Source: Saksenaea vasiformis B4078 (taxonomy: Eukaryota; Mucoromycota; Mucoromycetes; Mucorales; Saksenaeaceae). From it: DNA of 64,000 nt. Below are positions 46,909 to 58,286 of this stretch, in pieces; within the stretch, counting starts at the first letter, position 1, and each line of letters opens with the position of its first letter. The stretch covers positions 1 to 64,000 of the forward strand of contig JNDT01001794.1 in the NCBI GenBank assembly GCA_000697055.1, in the 5' to 3' direction. Position numbers and translations under genes: made by a program. The notes beneath the pieces were generated by a model, which was not told where the DNA came from, made no database searches, and saw only the letters and a list, made by a program, of their open reading frames with translations.

Positions 46909-48086
46909 TTAGAACTTGGGAACATTGGTTCTTTCAGCCATGGGAGGGTAAGCGGGACCGACACGCTTGATGACTTCACTGGCCAAATAGTGACCAGCGT
47001 TCACGCAGCGTTCCACTTCGTGGATACCCTGAGCATAGTAACCCATGAAACCACCACAGAAAGCATCACCAGCACCGTTACAATCAACGATATCCTTTGG
47101 CTCGACCTTTTCGACGGGGACAGACTTAACTTCATCACCGACGGCGTAGACAGTCTCGTCTGCACCCTGGGTGATTACAACGAGACGAGGGCGGCTGTTG
47201 CTCTTCTCCAACTGAGCAAACTTCTTAGCGATCTCCTTGACATCATCGGTGTTCCAGCCAGCCTGGGCGGAGTAGGTACGGGCTTCATCCTCGTTACCGA
47301 ACAAGATATCGGTGTTCTTGATAACAGCATCCAAACGGTCCTTGAAGAATTGGGACAAGAAGGGCGCGCTCAAGTTGATAGCAAAGACCTTGTTATTTTC
47401 AGCAGCGTGCTTAGACACGGCAACAGCAGAGGCATAACCGCCGTCGTGTGTAACGAAGAAACCACCAAAGTAGTAGTACTTTGCCTTCTCGACCAAACCC
47501 CAGTTCTCAGGCTTCTGGAGCCATTCGAACTTGAACTTCTCGGCAGCGGCAAGATTGGCGACAAGGGAGCTATCATTCAATACGCGTCAATAAATACAGT
47601 CGCCTTATGCACCACCGAAAAAAAAGAAGACATTACCGGTTATCACCCGTAATCAAACAAGCACAGGTACCAGTGGCAGCCTCATCAGTGACCATGTAGT
47701 TGGGATGCAGTCCATCGGCTTCAGCGGCCTTCTTCATGGTTTCAGCGTACTTATCGTCGGAAACACAGCCGATATAGACGGCAGAGTTGGGAGGCAAGTA
47801 GAACTGAGCACCACGACCCGTGTTCTGGGCGGCACCACCAGCGACATAAACGACGTTGGAGTCCTTTACGATCTCCTCGTACCTTTTATTCCGTGTTGCG
47901 TTAGTCATTTTCCGCACAAGTCTTCATGTATACCCATGACATTACTTACAAGGGCTTATGGGTCTCGTCAGCCAAGATAGCGTTGTTGGCCTTAAGACCG
48001 TACTTGTTCAGAAGCTCTTCGGTGGCATTGCACTGAATGTCGAGCAAGGGATTTCCCATAACGAGCAAATCGTAGGACGTAGACAT
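46909..48086 (-). CDS. ADO1: Adenosine kinase
   Basis: Phosphorylates adenosine to AMP, keeping the S-adenosylmethionine cycle running. Three exons: 48086-47950, 47882-47637 and 47569-46909, joined by 67-nt introns. Start MSTSYDLLVMGNPLLDI with the ribokinase-family GNPLLD motif; then GGAAQNTGRGAQFYL (substrate-binding GGAxxNT), TGTCACLITGDNRSLVANL, NLSAPFL, NEDEARTYS, and the PfkB signature DCNGAGDAFCGGFMGYYAQG with the catalytic Asp in GAGD. Ends NVPKF. Length and motifs are normal for the family. Confidence 0.95.
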
Positions 48087-50036
48087 GATGAGAGCTGACG
48101 ATGAAAAAGAGATGATAGACACTACTTCAAAGGGCCAGAAAAATTTTTAAAGGTTACTTGGAGATGCAAAAACACAGCCATCTTATTGGCCGAGGCCGGG
48201 AAACCACCATCTATTTGTGCAACTGTGCAAGAGATCAAATCACTCAGGTACAAGGTCCTCCCGGTCTTATTGGCTGTTTGTATTGAAAACTTATCATCAT
48301 GCTATTCGATGGACCGTTCACTGTTTGCGGTGATAATCGGGTTATGCGTTAAACACCAAGCAATTTTTGAGCTCAACACAGTTTTTCCCTCTCAAAAAGT
48401 ACTGTCGAACGTCACGTCGATAAAGTCGGCAACCTCGACCGATTGGTGGCATTAAGCCTATTTGCACTTGTAAGCATAATGTATCATGACATTGTACAGA
48501 TAGAATGGACCGACCATTGCAAGTTTATATTCAATCGCAGAAGCCATATTTGAGCATATCAGACGAGAAAGAGGACGGGAAGCTTGAAGCGCTGCAGCAG
48601 TTCATTAAATGACAGAGATACAAACTCACAAGACATAAAATATGATTCAGATCTCAGAAATTTACAATATAATTTATACAACAGACGCCACATCGTAGCG
48701 ACATCTTCTTCTGAAAAAAATAAATGCTTAATCGTCTCAAAACGGCGCTGCCGCAATTACTGGAGATATCATATGGTGAAGGTGACGGTCTGAAATAGGC
48801 GAAATGTCTCAAAAGGACATACACAAAAGTAATGCTGAAAAATGTAAAGGAAAGTGGGGTAGGTGTAACGTTTATGGAGCAAGCGACTCCGATAACATGC
48901 TCCAGCAAGAGGAACTTAGGGGAATCTCCTACGAGTCCCAGTAGCGAGACAATAAAGTTTTCCGAAAAAGGGAAGCTGGTAAAATGAATTGGAGTGCGTA
49001 TTGGCAGGAAGGTGTCCAACAAGGGAAGTCGACCCTTTATGACAGTGGCGAGATTCTATACTTGCAGTTTTACTCTCTTGAGGAACTGTAGCTCATTCTC
49101 AACTTACAGCAAATTCGTATTAGAGGCGCGAGATGAACCATTTGCATTGCTGTCATATAAAGCAACTCTTACGGCGTGCGTAGTTTTAAATGAGCTTTCG
49201 TTCCGAAGATCGAATGTAGTCTTTGATGACTAAACCCCCTTTTATGGAGTAGGTGTGGCTATTTTTGAGGTTTTTTGTCGAAGTACAGTACTCTTCTTTT
49301 GCCGTGGATCCTGTTCAACATGGAACCTACAAATGGCTAGAATACGTATTTCTTTTCATTTGCATACAGTTTCTATAAAAACGTCTTTTAATGCATTTAT
49401 ACTCTGTTCATGTTTATTGAACCTAGTTTTCCCTTAAAATGACGTCGTTGGGCAGCAGGTTGTCTAGAAATGAAGTAGCACCCCAAGGAGAAGGAATACT
49501 TGGTTTGTTAATCTCTGTATTGAAGTAGCCAAATCAAGTTTATGCAAAAAGATAACATCTTTTTGACTCTCATTGATCACTATTCCATCCCTGAAACCTT
49601 ATGCTTGCTTCTAGCATATGGATCTATATATAAGAAATATGGCTTGCACATCTCAGTAGCTTGAATATGAAATGATCGGGGAGTTAAAAATAGTGAACGC
49701 GCTAATTCATACTGTAATTTCCCCAACGCGATTGATCAGAGAGTTACTGTAACACACCACGTGCTTGACGATGTCTCGAGGCTTTTCTATTGTCGTGAGG
49801 ATTGATCTTCAAAGATGCACCTCCCATTTATTTTTATTTTTTTGAAGAAAAAATGCGACATCGATAATAGACTATTCTATGAGTCAAACTAGAGTCTGGA
49901 TATGTGGACGTATGCATCCCGATGTTCGATGTCGCTGTGGCAGTAATTGTTCAAGCGTCCTTGATTTTCCTGCTTGCACAGAGTTTGACTGCTTTTTCAA
50001 CTTGAGTTCTTCTCGTCTTCCATCACCGTTGCAATC
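48087..50036. other. Intergenic; no supported gene
   Basis: 1.95 kb between divergent genes. Short frames only, none recognisable. It holds the promoters of adenosine kinase and the NUFIP1-like gene. Confidence 0.5.
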
Positions 50037-51427
50037 ATGTCCAATCTAAACAGCCGAGACCCGAGATTACAAAAAGTAACACCATCAGCCGATTCACCTA
50101 ACGCATATGCTCGCTTGGGAGGTAGTCCAACGTATTCGGAGACCTTACAACAAACCGCAATACCACCGCCGAATCAGGCAGTTTCTCCAAGCTTTTACGA
50201 ATTTCAGCAAAAGTTGCAGCAGCAAGTGTCTGCTGCAATATCTTCGGAAAGCTTTCATAAAACAAATGTTACTGCATCGGTTAGTGGTGCAAATAAAGCA
50301 AGTGTTCCAGCATCGTGGGACATGAGACGACCGAAACGGGAAGATACGCGCCCTGCACAGACCGAGGTCAGCAGTGACGAAGGGTAAGCAGGGGCGAAGT
50401 AGTGGAGAGCCAGGGGGTTGACGACTAGGGTTAGTATTCAATGCTGTAATCGGTATTACAAGACAATTCAAGCGCTTCGACAACATGCTCAGAGTCATAT
50501 TCGATGTCCCGATTGCCAGTTTGAAGGACTTCACATGGTTTTGCTCAAACACAGGGAAATGGAGCATGGTTATTTGGATGAGAATGAGTATGTTTTGTAG
50601 AATTATTTGTACTGCATTTTCATCATAGCTAGGTCACCTCGCCGTCGTTCCCCCGAAACACCGGAAGAACTTGAACGATGGCTTGAAAATCGTCGACGAA
50701 ATTTCCCAAGAAGCCAGGTACGTTGCATGTTCTGTATGGTAGGAAATATTGACGAAAGAGATTATACAGAATACGAGCGAGGCGATAAAACGTAAAGCTG
50801 AGGAGAATGCCAATGTGGAAGCAAAAAGCAAAAAAACGCGGGTAGAAGCAACAATGGAATTGGGTGACGAGAAGTTTTTTGATGCAGCAGATGGATGGTC
50901 CGAGCGCAGAGGAAATGAACCAGATAGCAGGACACATATGGATCGTCTTGCTCTTATCCATAGTAATGATAATGACTATGTTGAAGAGAGAATGGACGAA
51001 AGGGGGGTGAACAAGGAGTTACTTCCGCAGTCGCGCACTTTATGCATTTATTTTGCTCGGGGATGGTGTCGTCGTGGCAATGCATGTCACTTTGCTCATG
51101 AATTGCCTCAGGTAAGCTGTGTTTTCATTCTAAAACAACCATGAACTTTGCTGCACGTTTGTAGTCCGACCAATTATCCCGCACAACGCGACTTACGGAA
51201 GAAGCATTGGAACAACGCCCTAATTTACTTTACACGGTAAAAGAAAACAAAAATAGCTCAGATAGCAAGAGATGGAGAAAGAGAAAGATACTAAGTTTGC
51301 GTCTTTTTAGCTGTATGACAAGGAGATTCGCTACCAGCGAAAGATTATTCTCCAATGTCTCAAGTATATAGTTGACAAAGACTTCTTTGGAGCGTCTTCC
51401 CGTTCGTCTCATGGTGGTAGACGATAA
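50037..51427 (+). CDS. NUFIP1-like protein (box C/D snoRNP assembly; yeast Rsa1 counterpart)
   Basis: Scaffold for snoRNP assembly with the R2TP machinery. Six exons. A disordered Gln/Ser-rich head starts MSNLNSRDPRLQK. Exon 2 encodes a C2H2-type finger: CCNRYYKTIQALRQHAQSH followed by RCPDCQFEG. Exon 3 holds the NUFIP1 signature ELERWLENRRRNFPRS. A basic/acidic coiled segment follows, then a CCCH finger (CIYFARGWCRRGNACHFAH), and a C-terminal helix ending FFGASSRSSHGGRR. C2H2 + RRxNFP + CCCH is the NUFIP1 order. All exon junctions are in phase. Confidence 0.8.
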
Positions 51428-52620
51428 ATAAATGAGGGATGAAGGATGACGATGAGCCTTCATGGGGGAAAAAGAACAAAAGAAAAGAAAAGAAAAGAAA
51501 AAAGAGGACGCCATTGTGGGGCATCGTCATTGTAACTTGGGATATCAAATAAAGAACAGAGTACTTAGCGCCTATCGAGATCAAGTAGGACAGAGAGAGA
51601 GAGACGTGGGGGAATTTTATTTTTGTTGTTCAAAAAAGAAAAAGGTTAACAGCTCGTTAACTATTTTAGTCTAAAGTCATTGTTTTTGGCTGTAGTACAT
51701 AAACGCTGTAAGTGGATCCGATTTGTTACCATCGATTATGAGGAAATCTTGTCGGGAAGTCAATAAAGGTTCGAATATGTATTATTTAAATGCCAGCAGA
51801 AATAAAGCTCTCTCTTTCGTGTTTTTAGCAAAATATGAAAATTAAAGATTCAGCTCCGCAAAGAATAGAGGAGCTATCAGAATTGCATTGTTGATCGTGA
51901 ATGAGCCACCACTTGCAGACTTCCGCGACAGGACCGATGTAACATATATAAAAAAAAAAAGGAAAAAAAAAACTTATCTCAGTTTCATGTACACCTTTGT
52001 CAAAAACTAAACAATCTTCTTCCTCTTTCATTTTTACATAGTTTATCATAATAAATATTACTTGTCAAACTCTCGAATGACATTTTTGTTCTCTTACAGA
52101 ATTTTAGTTTAAAGCTGAGATAGGTTTAAATTAGCATGTGGTGCCGAAAATTTGTGGTGCAACCATAGCAACAACCATAGGAGCAGAAAGAGTGTATAGA
52201 TGGCATGTGTCGATCGAACAAAGGGGAAAAATTGTAACAAACTGAGAAAAAAATCTACTCGTGTGTGCAACCCCTAAATCAACATGGCTTTATTTTAAGC
52301 TCTTCTACATCGCTTCCCGCTTCCCCTTTTTCGTAAAAAGTACGCCAAGTGTCCGACTTGAATTTTTTTTCTTTTCTCTCTCTCTCTCTCTGTCTCTCTC
52401 TTTTTCTCTCTTTCTCTTTTCCTTTTTTTTTTTTTTTTCCTTTTTACCTAAAAACTTGTACATACTTTTTTTTCTTACTTTGCGCGTCAATTCTTTTTTT
52501 TCGGATATTTCCATGACGACCCCCAGTTGATCCGTCATCATTGTCGTCCAACAAAGAAAAAAAGAAAAGAAACTTATACATAAATCAAAAAATATATAAC
52601 GACTATCGACCATACATAGA
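51428..52620. other. Intergenic with a long polypyrimidine tract
   Basis: No gene seen. It contains GA-rich tracts near 51480 and a long CT/T tract at 52376-52442, just upstream of the RasGEF gene, probably its promoter or leader. Confidence 0.55.
52376..52442 (+). repeat. (CT)n/poly-T tract upstream of the RasGEF gene
   Basis: Runs of CTCTCTCTCT and TTTCTC units passing into an 18-20 T homopolymer. Typical fungal core-promoter pyrimidine tract; unstable in length. Confidence 0.8.
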
Positions 52621-55600
52621 ATGACCTTCAATCCACCACGACCTATCCCACCAACAAGTCCAAAATCACCAGTTTCACTTTCACCACCAGCTTCTCTTCC
52701 TGCTTCACCTCGCAACTCTACCACTCCTTCCACTCTCACTTCTCATTTTGTACAAGCTTTACACGATTATTTACCTTCTTCCTCTACTCCTGCTGATGAT
52801 TCTGTTTCTTGCTTATTCTTTCAAAAAGGTGCCATCATTGAAGTATTCAACAGAGATAGCTCTGGATGGTGGGATGGTATCTCTGGTGATGTTAGAGGAT
52901 GGTTTCCAAGTAACTACGTCGGCAGGATCGGCGAAGTCGTACGACAAAGTGCTGATTTCGAAGATGAAGAATCACAGGAAGAATATGAAGCTTGGCGTCA
53001 ACATGTTAACCCTATCAACTATCAAACCACTGATTCTTTGGAGAAGTCTTCCATGGTCGTGACACCATCGTCTACAAACGCGTCTGAGGTAACAAAAGGA
53101 GTTTCAAATGCATCCTTGCCAATTATGTCATGTGATCATTTGTTACTATGCCTTGCGAGTAAAACTGGTCGCTTATTCCAATCTTTTCTTTTTCTTTTTT
53201 TTTTTTATCATTCCTCATTATTATTTATCATTGGATCTGTAAATCGTCCTTCCTACACAAAACTCGAAAAAAAAATGTCGAATAGTCACCACCGCCACTC
53301 GCTCAAAGCTCGCCCATCCCGAGTCGTGTCGAATTAGCACGCGCTTTGTTAAATCAGGACAGACGACGATCTATTTCATCAGATACGAATGTTTCCGTTA
53401 CAACAGACACCACGCAACATAATGATTCATCCGATTCGAAACTTCCACATATTCCTTCTTGGGACGTTTTAATGGACGATCTGTCGCGTTACATTTCCGA
53501 ATTAGTCGAAGCGTGCGCATCACCAGCATCAACAAATATACAGCTCACCATATTTCAGGTCGTTTCCTCCATTCGATCCGTGCTGACCGCCGCAAATACA
53601 GTCAATAGGGACAGTCCCTTGCTGAAATCCTACCCAGAACTGGCACGACAGCGAAAAATCGTACTAAGTGCTCTCAGCAAACTCGTACTTAAAGGAAAAG
53701 AACTACAATCAGCTGCAACAACGGATTCACTGGATGAACTGGTACCAGCTTTTGCTAACCAACTTTTGACGGAGATGGATGTGTTTGAAGGTATGCTACA
53801 AACGATATTTTCATCATCATCCGACACAACTTCTACACCCAATCAACAAATATCACCTCGTACATCATTACTATCATTGGCATCCACTGCATCGTCATCT
53901 ACAACCTCATTACGCCAACAGCTCATTGATGCCCGACTTTCCAGTGCCTCAATGATCGCCAAGGCTGTGCCCCTCACAGATGCTCAACACATCTTACAGA
54001 ACGTTATGGAGCATCAAGCAACCATCGAAGATCTGGTGATGACTCTGCTGGTCACCATTAAAAGGTTTCTTAGTAGTCAGCAGCGTGCAACGGAAATGTT
54101 GGAGATGACTCGCAAGGCAGTCGAGGCCGTACGTACCTTTCTTGCAGTAGTTGAACACGTGTGCTCAAATGTTGGGGAATTGGATTACAAACTCTATTCC
54201 ATTATACCGGATGATCCACATTTAGTTGCCCTCGTGTTGGCCAAAGAGGCAGTTTACAGTGCTATCACCAATTTGGTCACTGCAGTCAGGGCACTTACGG
54301 GATCCCGAGAGCTACAAGCAGGAGAGGATTATGAGCATCTGCGCGAGTGCTGCGAGAACGTGGTCCGTACTACCGATAATTGTGCCGCTTGTGTTCGGAT
54401 GTGTCTTCACGTGGACGATGCAGAGGCAAATGAGATGCAGAGCAATATCAGTGAGATGAGGGATCGCCTGGAAAACACGGTTGATTTGCGACGAAATCAA
54501 ACGCTGAGCGTTTTGGGACGAAAAGCAACAAGCCTCAACATCTTGCAAAGTCAATACGAGGACGGCTCTGTAGCCGATGTAGCCTGCACGCATACAGAAG
54601 AAACCAAAGAAAAAGAGGAGCAACGTGCGGTATCAACAGACGATTTGCCCTTGATTGAGAAAGTGGATGAAACGGAAGTCGAGGTACTGGAAGTTGCACG
54701 CAATGACGATCAAGGCGTAAAAGATATGCAAGAAGATGGAGAAGACACCGCATCATTGGGATCACCACTTGCTCAGCAGGGCAAGCGGGGAATTGCATCG
54801 ATGCTTCCTGACGCTAACCGATCAAGACAGTCCCTAAAAGATACAAAGATGGCTCTTAAAACTAGTCGCAATAGCAAGAACGTAAGATCCGAAACACTAA
54901 GACGATCGAACGCCACAGGGGGTCGTGTTTCCCTTGCCAATTCCGTTACTTCGACACTAACTAGCAATGCATTCCGCCAATCTGCGCGGTCGTCTGTTGA
55001 TTCTTTTAACCAAACTCCCTTGACGACGCCCGAACCGATGAGCCCCGTGAATGAGTCCGATGTCGCCCCTTCGGCGCAACAGCAACCATCCGCCGCTAAC
55101 AAGCTCGAATCAGCAAATCAAGCCCGGCCACGAGCCAGAACAAGCTCAATGAATGCAAACACTACAGGTTATCCCTTTCCGGTTGTTTCAGCATCATCCA
55201 CTGCAGCAATTCCACTTCCTCCCATCCCCCCACAGTCGACTAGCCAGCCTGACCTAAGGCTGGTGAGTTCCAAATCGACTCCTACGATTGATCAGTCATC
55301 GGGGAAAGCACGACGTCCACGTGGCATGAGCGTGTCGACACTGCGGATGTCATTGAGGCATAAGAATGATGAAAATCGTCTTGGTGCACAGACTGGCGAA
55401 GGTGAACAGCCGATTCGTCGGATGCAGTCATGGATGTCTATTTCATCCGTGAACAAACGCGGGAGCACCCAAGACTCCGAGTATTCGGGCAAGGTAACAC
55501 AGAGATTAATAGATTTTGTGTCAGTTGACTAATTAGGTTGGTTCGATTGCTATAGAGAGAAGACGAACCATGGTTCTTGAAGCAACGTACTTTTACTGAA

Positions 55601-57189
55601 GACGAACTGATGTTTAACGCGGAAGGACAAGTAACAGGCGCAACCCTCGAAGCACTTGTTGAACAATTAACGCTGCATCAAAAATCATCAGGTAAACCAA
55701 GAATTAAGTCAGATCGTTTGTTTATAACACGACAACAGATCTCGTTTTTACGCGCGCTTTCTTTTACAACTTCCGACTATTCACTACACCAACCGTATTT
55801 GTGGACCTACTGATCGCACGATTTGGGTTAAAACCACCGACTGAACCACCCTTGACGGAGGAAGAATTAAAATTATGGACAGATCGTGTCCTCTGGCCCG
55901 TTCGCCTCCGAGTTTACAATGTGATCAAGACCTGGCTCGAAAGTTATTTCAGTTTTGAACAAGATGCGTGCGTCGAACGTGCCTTGGTAAAGTTTGCCAT
56001 GACGGAAATGGAAGAAGCCATGCCTGTTCCCGCTAAGCGGATGGTGGAGCTGATTCGTCGAACGGTAATGAATAGGTTCTGGCATAGCCCCTCCTCTCAT
56101 TTCCTTTTCTTTCTTAGTTCACTTCCAAAGGTCTAGCCGCGACGGGTCGAAAACTGTCCTACACCAACGAGGCTCGTGCAGCTCTTCAAAAATCCTCATC
56201 CGGCTCACACATCTCGTTACCATCTGGTCCTTCTCTCTTTGGACGATCGGAAGATCACCACATGGAGCCTGGTTTAGCATCGCAATATCCGCCCCTAATC
56301 ATTTCACGATCCCTCCGTAGCGCACTACGAAAGGCGGTGAGTCAACGATCTCCCGCAATGGTCCACGTGCAAGACTTCGATCCATTGGAACTAGCACGGC
56401 AACTGACACTAATGGAAAGTTCTTTGTTCTGTCAAATCCAACCCAATGAAATGATTGGACAAGAATTTAAAAAGAAGACTGGTGTTAGTTCGGCAGTCCA
56501 TGTCAAGTCCATGATCCAAAAGAGTACCCAGGTAACAAGTTGGGTGTTAGACACCATTTTACGTGAACCAGATCCCAAAAAACGTGCTCAAATGATTAAA
56601 TTCTGGATCAAAGTTGGCGATGTAAGTTTCTGCCTTCTCTTTCCTTCAAAATGATGACTCATCTTTTCCTTAGTGCTGCCTCCAACTCAACAATTACAAC
56701 ACGCTGATGGCTATCCGGTCCGCACTCGATTCGACAAGTATCGTTAGATTAAAGCGGACTTGGGAACAAGTATCTGACAAGTACAAGTCATTATCTGAAC
56801 CCATTTTCCGAGCGACGGATTCCCAGCGCAATTTTGCCGAGTATCGTCAGCGGCTAAAGCAGGCGGTCGCGCCGTGTTTGCCTTTTCTGGGTGTCTATCT
56901 AACTGATATGACATTCATCGACGATGGCAACTCCAATCACCGAATGTCCCCTGGTGGCCATCAGCTGATCAATTTTGATAAATACATCAAGACCACACGT
57001 GTACTGAATGAGATCGACCAATTTCAGATACCCTACAAATTATTTGAGGTTGAAGATATTCAGTGGTATTTGACCCGGTGTCTCGACACAGTGGAGAAGG
57101 ACGATCAAGTGTTTTACTTGCGAAGTCTCAAGGCTGAACCAAGAGAAGAGGAGTTCGATATCCGTAGTGCCATTAGTGCTCTTCAATAA
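52621..57189 (+). CDS. CDC25: Ras guanine-nucleotide exchange factor with SH3 domain (Cdc25 type)
   Basis: Activates Ras by GDP/GTP exchange. Exon 1 (52621-53088) has a Pro/Ser-rich head and an SH3 domain: VQALHDYLPSS, GAIIEVFNRDSSGWWDGI, GDVRGWFPSNYVG. A long helical and disordered centre follows from 53286. The REM/RasGEF-N domain (55558-56070) reads WFLKQRTFTEDELMF, then across a 48-nt intron FRLFTTPTVFVDLLIARFG. The catalytic domain starts DFDPLELARQLTLMESSLFC and contains KFWIKVGD, CLQLNNYNTLMAIRSAL, FLGVYLTDMTFIDDGN and LINFDKY. Ends SAISALQ. About seven introns, all in phase; the first is unusually long (197 nt). Complete SH3-REM-GEF architecture as in yeast Cdc25. Confidence 0.93.
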
Positions 57190-58286
57190 GACAGAACGAG
57201 AAGCCGTTTGTGTTTGTTAACTACATTGTACATTTTATTTATTGTTTTGTTATCACCATTCTACATACAGAGAAGGTTTTGCTTTTGTTACATCACATAA
57301 AAATTTGTCGCAGGAGGACATCCATTTTTTTTTGTAGCTCAAGTCTGTTGCGTTGGTCTTTTCGATGAGCGATAGAGTGAGGCCGTTACAGTTGTTATTT
57401 GTCTGCCTGTAGTTGTAACCATGATCATTCAAAAAAAAAAAAAAGGCAGCCTTTCAAAGCTAGTCTTTGTCATCTCCTTGGCTTGTGCGCTGCCTCTCTC
57501 CAAAATAGATTGTCTTTTATTGACTTGTTGCTAGAGTTAGATAATCTTGATTCTTACACGTTTCTTTTCTCTGTCAAAGAAACTTTAACCAGTTCATTCA
57601 GGTACACTATTGAGGAAAGGAACGGCTGGTGGGCAAAGGATGAAACTCCAAATGAAACTCCAAATGATAACGCCAGAACAGTAAGCATCATCCTGGAGTA
57701 TAGCATTATTCACAGTACCCGGTCTAAAGCTTAGCTCTTCAGATTACTTGGATTGGCAAAGTCAATTAGTTAACTATAACAACTCTACGGTCTAATTACT
57801 TCAAGTAGTTTTGTGTCCAAACTTAATCATCCTATTTTCATTCAAAAGTTGAATATGCCGGCCAAATAGCAGTTTTTTCGGGTTCTGTAGATAACCCAGG
57901 ATATTCTGCTTCTGGAGTGGTGGGTGTCGTCGTACAATTTTCGTCAGGTTTTTGGAGCAAAGATGAAAGGCTAAAAGGTCAATGCTCTCGTCATGGGGTG
58001 TATCCCATTCCATTTAATCTACATTGAGAGAACAGCACTATCTTAAATATAAACATTTATTTAAAATCCAGCAATTTCTTCAGAGTTATTCTCATCTACA
58101 GTGGTAATCCATTTCCGATACTTAGTTTTGATTCAGAGACTCTGAGCAAATAGATTCTCGAGAGACAGACTGTAGCAACATGTTGAGCACAGACGCTGAC
58201 GGAGATGTATCTCTTTCTTCTTCTCGGATTACATGACACAATGTGAAAAACAAATGGGACACAGAGACTGAAGAAAAGGAAATTAA
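57190..58286. other. Intergenic; 3' regions of convergent genes
   Basis: 1.1 kb. No recognisable gene. Short frames at 57399-57734 (+) and 57801-58013 (-) have no known domain; the latter could be a worn fragment of an accessory gene. Confidence 0.45.

Noticed and set aside
57801..58013. Minus-strand 70-codon open frame
   Set aside because: Protein-like but unrecognised and isolated; may be a fragment, not supportable as a gene.
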